A stretch of DNA of 11,499 nucleotides, taken from contig DYRC01000117.1 of the NCBI GenBank assembly GCA_020718925.1, positions 1 to 11,499 on the forward strand. Direction: 5' to 3'. This document shows, piece after piece, positions 1 to 5,315 of the stretch. Source of the stretch: Desulfonema limicola (lineage in GTDB: Bacteria; Desulfobacterota; Desulfobacteria; Desulfobacterales; DYRC01). The notes under the pieces are model-generated. The model was not told where the DNA came from, searched no databases, and saw only the letters and a list, made by a program, of their open reading frames with translations. Numbering within the stretch: position 1 is the first letter of the stretch; each line of letters starts with the position of its first letter. The translations under genes were made by a program, and so were the position numbers.

Positions 1-1
1 C

Positions 2-1324
2 TTGACAGAAAATGAGCAATTAAATTATCAACGGCGTAACATCAGTGATATAATATGGGCTTATAGAAGATGGACGGCAAAATCTAATACTTTTCAAAAC
101 TCTCATGACTGCATTTATTGGTATTCAAAATCAGAAGAATTTAACTGGAATCAACTGTTTGAAGATTATGCTGATGGTGCCGCTCATTTTACAGAAGAAG
201 ATGAAAATGGAAAATATCGGTGGCAATATTTAAATGGGAATAAATATAAACTTTACATGAAAGATGGTATCCGAATGAAAGATTGGTGGGATGATCTTCC
301 ATATATTAATTCAATGGCTTATGAAAGGGTTGATTATGCGACACAGAAACCCGAAGCTCTATTGGAGCGCATCATCAAAGCCAGCAGCAACAAAGGCATG
401 ATAATTGCCGATTTTTTCGGCGGCAGCGGCGTAACTGCGGCAGTAGCGCATAAACTCGGCAGAAAATTTATTCATGCGGATGTCGGAATCAACAGCATTC
501 AGATTGCCCGCGACAGACTGATTGCCGCAAAAGCCGAATTTGAGATTTCGGAAGTCAGAGACGGCGTATCCTTGTATCGCAATCCGGCACAGACAATGGA
601 TAAACTCAGATCGCTGATTGTCGGCTTGAGAAATGAAAGCAGCTTGAATCCGGTGTGGGCAGGCGCGATTCATCACAGCAAACATGGCATGATGCCGGTG
701 TATCTTCCGAATCTTGCGGATCACACGACAAAAGTGCTGGATATTCCTCTGATGAACCGTATCTTAAACGAGTATATGCCGGATTTGCCGGAAGACGTAA
801 AACAGGTCATCGTGTATTATGTTGATATTGAAGATGAAAAACAGCTTATCAGATTTATTGACGAATACAATCCTACCATCATTAAGATAGAACTCAGAGA
901 TTTGAAAGCGGTTTTGGATGAGGTGGTTGTCAATGATGCTGCGGAGTATGAACTGCAACAGACTTCGGAAGGTTATGATATTGAAATCAGGCGATTTATC
1001 AGTGATCGGCTTATACAGAAAATTGACGAATACAATCAGAAGAAAAGCTTGTCCAAGCCGATTGAACTCAGTGAAAACGGATTGGAACTGATTGAGCTTG
1101 TAAATCTGGATTGCACAAGCGCGGATGGCTTTTGGCATAGCGATACGGAAATCAGAATTGACAAGCATGGTTTTATGGTTGAAAACGGACAGAAAACCAA
1201 AGCGTTCTGGGATGGGAAGATCAGGAGCAGCAAAAAGCCGCTCAGAATGAAAATAAGAAATATTGCCGGAGATGAGAGTATTTTTCTGTTCTTTAAAATT
1301 CAAACAAAAGGAGAAAAAATATGA
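2..1324 (+). CDS. DNA adenine methyltransferase, beta class, C-terminal part (5' end outside window)
   Basis: The product would methylate adenine (N6) in a specific DNA sequence using S-adenosylmethionine, as a restriction-modification or orphan methylase. Numbering from the first visible codon, the motif X core QKP is at 115-117 within a segment rich in helix-forming residues. The SAM-binding motif I, FFGGSG, is at 138-143, and the acidic end of the next strand (HAD) is at 158-160. Motif X followed by motif I, after a variable region, is the beta-class order, so the catalytic DPPY box should lie left of the window. The in-frame TTG at position 2 is therefore probably not the true start. Residues 35-50 (a CIYWYSKS-like strand) fit the end of the catalytic half. 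Residues 174-440 are a long beta-rich C-terminal extension that I cannot assign. It resembles type III Mod-like or related adenine methylases in layout. No restriction subunit is visible. GC is about 34% before position 345 and about 50% after. Confidence 0.85.
   Translation: MTENEQLNYQRRNISDIIWAYRRWTAKSNTFQNSHDCIYWYSKSEEFNWNQLFEDYADGAAHFTEEDENGKYRWQYLNGNKYKLYMKDGIRMKDWWDDLPYINSMAYERVDYATQKPEALLERIIKASSNKGMIIADFFGGSGVTAAVAHKLGRKFIHADVGINSIQIARDRLIAAKAEFEISEVRDGVSLYRNPAQTMDKLRSLIVGLRNESSLNPVWAGAIHHSKHGMMPVYLPNLADHTTKVLDIPLMNRILNEYMPDLPEDVKQVIVYYVDIEDEKQLIRFIDEYNPTIIKIELRDLKAVLDEVVVNDAAEYELQQTSEGYDIEIRRFISDRLIQKIDEYNQKKSLSKPIELSENGLELIELVNLDCTSADGFWHSDTEIRIDKHGFMVENGQKTKAFWDGKIRSSKKPLRMKIRNIAGDESIFLFFKIQTKGEKI
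1308..1313 (+). promoter_or_regulatory. Ribosome binding site for the reading frame at 1321
   Basis: AAGGAG lies 7 nt upstream of the ATG at 1321, inside the last codons of the methyltransferase gene. The ATGA overlap of start and stop is a typical translational-coupling arrangement, and this is the main reason to believe a real gene once began here. Confidence 0.6.
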
Positions 1325-1478
1325 TGAGCGTAATTCTTGACGAGCATACCGGTAGGATGGTCGAGAAAGGTCTTATCAGTTCCGGCGCTATTGTATAAAA
1401 AGTGCCAAGGATATTGTTGATGTTGGACTCGGCGGCTGCGGACCACAGACAACTTTTTTCTGCTCAGAAGAATGCTAA
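1321..1478 (+). pseudogene. Small unrecognised gene, probably broken by a frameshift
   Basis: I do not recognise this gene. An ATGATG start at 1321 overlaps the methyltransferase stop (1322-1324), has a good ribosome binding site, and reads 25 codons (beginning MMSVILDEHTGRM) to a TAA at 1396-1398. Another frame, open across 1380-1478, encodes a plausible continuation, KSAKDIVDVG, followed by a Cys-containing tail (GGCGPQ, then CSEEC) and a TAA at 1476-1478. Joining the two frames needs one missing base near 1394, close to an A5 run, and would give a protein of about 50 residues. The Cys pattern could suggest metal binding but proves nothing. Alternatively, the 25-codon frame is a genuine micro-ORF or chance. 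Position and coupling suggest a former partner of the methyltransferase. It does not resemble the start of a type III Res subunit that I know. Confidence 0.35.
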
Positions 1479-1508
1479 GTACCCGATCATATATTTTCCG
1501 GCAATATG

Positions 1509-1568
1509 GTAGGGGTAAGCCCCTGTGCTTACCCTTGCAGCAGGGCAATCACAGGGGATTGCCCCTAC
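1509..1568. repeat. 60-bp palindromic element, two hairpins with complementary loops
   Basis: The ends are GTAGGGG (1509-1515) and CCCCTAC (1562-1568). The left half forms a perfect hairpin: GGGTAAG (1513-1519), loop CCCCTGTG (1520-1527), CTTACCC (1528-1534). The right half forms another: GGGCAAT (1543-1549), loop CACAGGGG (1550-1557), ATTGCCC (1558-1564). The two loops are exact reverse complements, so the whole element is also an imperfect 27-bp inverted repeat (23 of 27 pairs) around an 8-nt centre. It sits between convergent genes. GTAGGGGC...GCCCCTAC palindromes are common dispersed repeats in several phyla (established knowledge); only one copy is in this window. No U-tract follows on either strand, so it is not a canonical intrinsic terminator, although it could impede RNA polymerase or protect RNA 3' ends. 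Confidence 0.8.
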
Positions 1569-1580
1569 AAAATATCAAAA

Positions 1581-1605
1581 AATTTGCGGACAGAATTTGC
1601 GGCAG
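1581..1605. repeat. Short 13-bp direct repeat, two imperfect units
   Basis: AATTTGCGG occurs at 1581-1589 and 1594-1602, each followed by a similar ACAG or CAG, giving a period of 13 bp. It lies between the palindrome and the stop codon of the minus-strand gene. No function is apparent, and a slippage origin is the simplest explanation. Confidence 0.4.
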
Positions 1606-1629
1606 ATGCAGAAGCAATGAAGGCAACTA

Positions 1630-2105
1630 CTATTCCTGACATTCTTTGCATTTCAGACAATCCATATCTGCCAGACTGATCGTTTCCAAAAATGCGGACG
1701 GACGGACAGAACCTACGGTCAGCGCCGAATCTGTGAGCCACAGCAGCGGGCTGGGCTGCCAATCATTGAACGAGGCGGTTGCCACCGCATCCCGCCCGCT
1801 GATGACAAGCCTGCTTGCCTTTTCGCCGGAGCGCAGGGCGCAGGGCGTTTTAATCCAGCGGGTGGCATCCATAAAATTGGCGGGCAGCACCGTAAGTCCG
1901 CTGCTGACGTCTGTATCCGGAGAATCTATAACCACCGTCCCGTCAACGCCAAGCTCGGAAGACGCATCCACCATGCTCTGTGCGGATTGAATAAAATGAT
2001 CCGCCGTCAGATGAATATTGCCGCCCCTGCCTTTATACGCATTGGCTACGATTTTGCTGTTTTTCATCAGAATCCATTCGGGCTGACGGATGGTAATATC
2101 CCCCC
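1630..2105 (-). pseudogene. Out-of-frame C-terminal part of the TPS-domain protein
   Basis: This is the last 157 or so codons of the gene that starts at 4396, displaced into another frame by one extra base in the G6 run at 2100-2105. With one G removed, the junction reads KRGGNDAG followed by DITIRQPEW, matching the protein's own repeated GDAG-x-I-x-I pattern. The segment then contains the conserved end region seen in this family: SELGVDGTVVIDSPDTD, LTVLP, DATRW and a Cys (PCALRSGE), then a GRDAV segment. The last seven residues before the end form a CxxCxxC cluster (CLKCKEC), and the stop is TAG at 1630-1632. The fragment has no start codon or ribosome binding site of its own that I would trust, so it is unlikely to be translated alone. 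A sequencing error, a true pseudogene and a phase-variable switch all remain possible. Confidence 0.75.
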
Positions 2106-4396
2106 GCATCATTTCCCCCGCGTTTGATGGTGGTCGTAACTTTGCTGCTTTCCATGCTGAATGTATTTCCGGCATTGATGATAATCTGACCTCTCCCGCC
2201 GTTGATCGCCTCAGTGGTGATGGACGTTCCATCTCTGAGATAGAGCGAGTCTTTTGCCTGAATACTGATTCTTCCGGCATCTCCCGGATAATCAGGCGGA
2301 GATGAACTGGCGGACGATATTGATGAGCCGTTATTTACGTTCAGGTTTTGCACGTTAAGAGAAATATCTCCCGCAGTGCCTCCTCCGGCAGTTGCAGTGC
2401 TGATCAGGCTTTTATTATTCATCTCAATCTGAGTTGCAAGAATATCAATCGTTCCGGCATGACCGCCGTTTTCTTTGGAGTCTGTTGAGGAGGTGATCGA
2501 ACCTTTATCCATCTTCAACTGATTGACGGTTACGTTTATCGCGCCGGCATTTCCGGGTCCTATGGTGCTGGCGGTGATGCCCGTTCCTTGGGCAAAAGAT
2601 AGCTGATCCGCTTCAATGGTAATATTTCCCGCATCGCCTGCCGGTTCTTTTTTGGCTTCAGATGATGTATACACCTTGCTCGGATTTCCCTTGTCATCTT
2701 GTCCGGAAAAGTCAAGAGAATCAAGTGCATGAAGATACACATCCCCGCCTTTTCCGGTATAAAATGACTGACTGCCGATCACGCCGCCATCTGTGAAAGC
2801 AATGTTTCTGGCTTCGATAAACAATCTGCCCGCATTGCCTTCTCCGTTGGCTCCGGCAAAGATTTCGCTGCCTGAAATCTGAACCGATTCGGCAGGATTG
2901 TTGTTCATTCCCCGAATCGAGATTGCGCCGCCTTTTGCAGCGTCTGTATCAACGGAAAGTCTTGCTTTGTCGATAGAAAAATTTTTGGTTTCAATGCTGA
3001 TGCTTCCCGCATCACCTGCGCCTGCGCCTGCTGCCGTGCTTTCCGAGCTTGCCCAAACCTGAGAGCCGGAAATTTTCACGGACTCAGGCGCTTGAATGGT
3101 GATATTTCCGCCTTGTCCGACAGTTTTGGAATAGCTGGATATTTCGCTGTAATTGACGCAGGTGTCGCAGACATACTGGGCAGATAAAGACACATGATCG
3201 GCTTTGACAAGAATATCTCCGGCATCTCCGGTGGCGTTTTTATTTTCAGTATTGCTGTAAACATTGCTGTTGCCGGAAAGTTCAACTGATGTTGCAAAGC
3301 CGTTGTTGCGCCCGGATAACACAATATCTCCGGCTTTGCCTTCTCTGAAGGTGTCGCTGTAGATATGGCTCTGATTTTTGAGCGCAATAGCGTCCGCTTC
3401 GATGCTGACTGTTCCGCCGCTTTTATCTCCTATGGTTGATGCCTCAATGATACTTTTGTCCGCCATAAACTGCTCTGCCCGGATATAGACGCTGCCCGCG
3501 CCTTTGCCTGTTCCGTCAAGCGCGTTGACGTCAGCCGTTGACATTTTTCCGATTCCTGAAAATGTGGATACTTCGATCTGGGCAAGATCGGACATTCTGA
3601 TTGTTCCCATTTTCTGAAACGAAGATATGTCCGGCGCGGATGCCATCATCACCGCTTCGCCGCGAGACGCCGCGCTGACCAGATTGATCTGACCGCCCGG
3701 CGCACTCAGAGACCCAGCCGGAATATCTTTTCCTTTGAGATCGGAAAAATAAGAGCTGCCGTTTATGTCAATGTCTCCGCCTATCAGCGATAGGTGGTTG
3801 CCTTCGGAAACGCTCAAGCCGGTATTGACAGGCTGATCCACCTTGCCTTTTCCTTCTACTTTTATCGGCGCCGGAGAATCTGTCAGAAAACCGAAAGCTG
3901 CAGGTGCTGAGGATGAGAGGACTTCACCTGCCAGAGGCTTGGCATAATACCGCTCATGGTCGCCCAAACGCAGATAATTTGCGGTGCTGGTATGAAAAGA
4001 CCCGCTGATATCCAAAGACGCATCAGCGCCGAAGATGACGCCTGCCGGATTCAGAAAATACAGATCGGCATTCGGAATCGTGCAGCTCAGTTTTCCGTCA
4101 ATCCGCGAAAGGCTTCCGCCGGTTACGCGGCTGATCACATTCTGAATGGATGAAGGACCGCTGAATGTCGCGCTTTCTTTGGCATTGATATTGAATGTCT
4201 GAAAGCTGTGAAACAGATTTGCGCCTGCTTTCTGACCATATTCAGATGGAATATTATAAGCAGGACCTTTCAACGCGCCTGCTGTTCCCATTGTGCCGTC
4301 AAGTACCAGTTCCGCATGAGCAGAACAATCTGCTATGAATACAACGGACAGAATCAGCAACATCATCATAAATACTTGCCATATTTTATCTTTCAT
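2033..4396 (-). CDS. Two-partner-secretion (filamentous haemagglutinin-type) beta-helix protein, truncated by frameshift
   Basis: A large exported protein, predicted to be an adhesin-like TpsA exoprotein. Residues 1-28 are a signal peptide: KDK, a long hydrophobic core, then CSAHA before the likely cleavage site. Residues about 29-150 form the TPS/haemagglutination-activity domain: NLFHSFQTFNI (60-70), a VISRVTGG segment, FLNPAGVIFG (114-123; the position of the NPNG-type motif) and LDISGSFH. From about 230 the sequence is an irregular run of right-handed beta-helix rungs, marked by recurring GDAG-x-I-x-I or GG-x-I-x-I turns. The ATG at 4394-4396 has AAGGAGAG 6 nt upstream. The frame is sound to about residue 763, where a G6 run shifts it; a foreign 24-residue tail follows. 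The repaired protein would be 921 residues. A TpsB outer-membrane transporter would be needed for export, and none is visible here. It is probably co-transcribed with the two upstream genes. Confidence 0.85.
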   Translation of the reverse strand: MKDKIWQVFMMMLLILSVVFIADCSAHAELVLDGTMGTAGALKGPAYNIPSEYGQKAGANLFHSFQTFNINAKESATFSGPSSIQNVISRVTGGSLSRIDGKLSCTIPNADLYFLNPAGVIFGADASLDISGSFHTSTANYLRLGDHERYYAKPLAGEVLSSSAPAAFGFLTDSPAPIKVEGKGKVDQPVNTGLSVSEGNHLSLIGGDIDINGSSYFSDLKGKDIPAGSLSAPGGQINLVSAASRGEAVMMASAPDISSFQKMGTIRMSDLAQIEVSTFSGIGKMSTADVNALDGTGKGAGSVYIRAEQFMADKSIIEASTIGDKSGGTVSIEADAIALKNQSHIYSDTFREGKAGDIVLSGRNNGFATSVELSGNSNVYSNTENKNATGDAGDILVKADHVSLSAQYVCDTCVNYSEISSYSKTVGQGGNITIQAPESVKISGSQVWASSESTAAGAGAGDAGSISIETKNFSIDKARLSVDTDAAKGGAISIRGMNNNPAESVQISGSEIFAGANGEGNAGRLFIEARNIAFTDGGVIGSQSFYTGKGGDVYLHALDSLDFSGQDDKGNPSKVYTSSEAKKEPAGDAGNITIEADQLSFAQGTGITASTIGPGNAGAINVTVNQLKMDKGSITSSTDSKENGGHAGTIDILATQIEMNNKSLISTATAGGGTAGDISLNVQNLNVNNGSSISSASSSPPDYPGDAGRISIQAKDSLYLRDGTSITTEAINGGRGQIIINAGNTFSMESSKVTTTIKRGGNDAGGYYHPSARMDSDEKQQNRSQCV

Positions 4397-4402
4397 TACT
4401 TG

Positions 4403-4410
4403 CTCTCCTT
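4403..4410 (-). promoter_or_regulatory. Ribosome binding site of the TPS-domain gene
   Basis: AAGGAGAG on the minus strand, 6 nt before the ATG at 4396 and only one base after the stop codon of the preceding nuclease gene. It supports the chosen start and close translational linkage of the two genes. Confidence 0.7.
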
Positions 4411-4411
4411 T

Positions 4412-5299
4412 TTATTCAAGAGAAATTCCGAGTTCTCTGAGTTTCTGCTCAAGACGGGCGGCTTTCATTTCAGCTTGTTCTGCTCTCTGCCGCTCTGATG
4501 CTGCCAATTGTTCAGCAGCTTCCGCTCTTTGCCATTCCGATGCTGCCAATTGTTCAGCCAGTTCTGCTTTTTGTTTTACTTTCTGATGAAATGGCAGAAT
4601 AAAGCTGTTGTACAGATCATCATCTGTCATTTCCTCAAGCGAAGGCTGGCGATACAGATCGGAAATCCTGAATCGGAATCCCGGCAGGACTTCCGAACAG
4701 ATAACATCGCCGTCCGTAAGGCAGATTTCCCGATACTTACCTTTTTCATCCAACCTGTAAAACGCTGTCTTTTTCATTCTCGCATCAAGAATATAGTATT
4801 CTCTGACGCTGACGCTTTCGTATTCTTTCTTCTTCTCAACCGTATCCCGCCTGATTTCTTTGGGTTTTGAATAAGACAGGGATTCGATGCAGATATCGAA
4901 CGTGCCTTTGTAGCTCTGATCGTCAGGATGCAGCATCACCGGATTGTCATTCAGCACGATGGCAAGATCGGGCTTGCGGACAGATTTTCTTTTCCGGGAT
5001 AATGCCAGCCGGAAACCGAATTCAAGCCCTATCATTTTCGCAATCGGAAATTCTTTAAGAAACTGACGCAGCAGAACAAGAAACCACTGATACACTTCGG
5101 AACCTTTGAAATCCGTCATGGGTTTTTCCTCCAGATACCCGTTGTTCCACTCATAGCTGAAATCAGGATGATGATAATATTTTTCCCAATATTCCTCTTC
5201 GGAGACATAACGCCCGTGTTCCGAAATGTCTCTTTCGGTAAAAATATTGCTGCCCTGATACCTGTCAGGCATCCGATGTAATGATTGCAAAGATTCCAT
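4412..5299 (-). CDS. Uma2-family (DUF820) PD-(D/E)XK endonuclease with coiled-coil tail
   Basis: A predicted DNA endonuclease of the Uma2 family, abundant in Cyanobacteria and some Desulfobacterota; its cellular role is largely unknown. From the ATG at 5297-5299 the protein has 295 residues. Family landmarks are YEW-NNGYLEEKPM (49-61), RKPDLAIV (108-115, with the catalytic Asp at 111), DICIESLS (135-142, with the acidic residue of the core at 139), and KKKEYESVSVREYYILD (156-172), which matches the usual K-x-x-EY...GV-x-EYWIVD signature. Residues about 240-292 form an Ala/Glu/Gln-rich coiled coil containing two 14-residue repeats. I prefer ATG 5299 to the in-frame GTG at 5311 because AGGTGG lies 8 nt before the ATG and overlaps the GTG. 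No signal peptide is seen, so it should be cytoplasmic. It starts 16 bp after the giant gene's stop and ends 15 bp before the TPS gene. Confidence 0.9.
   Translation of the reverse strand: MESLQSLHRMPDRYQGSNIFTERDISEHGRYVSEEEYWEKYYHHPDFSYEWNNGYLEEKPMTDFKGSEVYQWFLVLLRQFLKEFPIAKMIGLEFGFRLALSRKRKSVRKPDLAIVLNDNPVMLHPDDQSYKGTFDICIESLSYSKPKEIRRDTVEKKKEYESVSVREYYILDARMKKTAFYRLDEKGKYREICLTDGDVICSEVLPGFRFRISDLYRQPSLEEMTDDDLYNSFILPFHQKVKQKAELAEQLAASEWQRAEAAEQLAASERQRAEQAEMKAARLEQKLRELGISLE
4475..4558 (-). repeat. 42-bp tandem duplication coding two coiled-coil units
   Basis: Two adjacent 42-bp units (4517-4558 and 4475-4516) encode AEQLAASEWQRAEA and AEQLAASERQRAEQ, each two heptads long. The last 20 bases of each unit on the plus strand are identical, and the rest is diverged. 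The unit length keeps the reading frame and heptad register, so copy number could vary between strains without breaking the gene. Confidence 0.75.
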
Positions 5300-5307
5300 G
5301 ATATTCA

Positions 5308-5313
5308 CCACCT
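5308..5313 (-). promoter_or_regulatory. Ribosome binding site deciding the Uma2 start
   Basis: AGGTGG on the minus strand lies 8 nt before the ATG at 5299 and 2 bp after the giant gene's stop codon (TGA, 5316-5318). It overlaps the alternative GTG at 5309-5311, which therefore cannot use it. Confidence 0.55.
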
Positions 5314-5315
5314 GT

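Noticed and set aside
2..4. TTG as the start of the methyltransferase
   Set aside because: A beta-class enzyme needs the DPPY motif upstream of the visible part; only one base precedes the TTG in the window.
359..1303. Open frames on the minus strand opposite the methyltransferase gene (up to 179 codons)
   Set aside because: They lie antisense to a gene with clear methylase motifs, have no family features or good start context, and are explained by the plus-strand gene's codon bias.
1509..1568. Classic bidirectional rho-independent terminator between the convergent genes
   Set aside because: The hairpins are strong, but neither strand has a run of T after the stem. A structural repeat is the better description, though it might still aid termination.
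1509..1605. CRISPR array or att site
   Set aside because: There is no regular repeat-spacer pattern and no integrase or cas gene; the elements are a single palindrome and one small direct repeat.
1646..1990. Plus-strand open frame of 114 codons
   Set aside because: It is antisense to the displaced C-terminal part of the TPS protein, which carries recognisable family motifs; the plus-strand product has none.
4412..5311. Uma2 start at the GTG at 5311
   Set aside because: The likely ribosome binding site AGGTGG overlaps this codon and is well spaced for the ATG at 5299.
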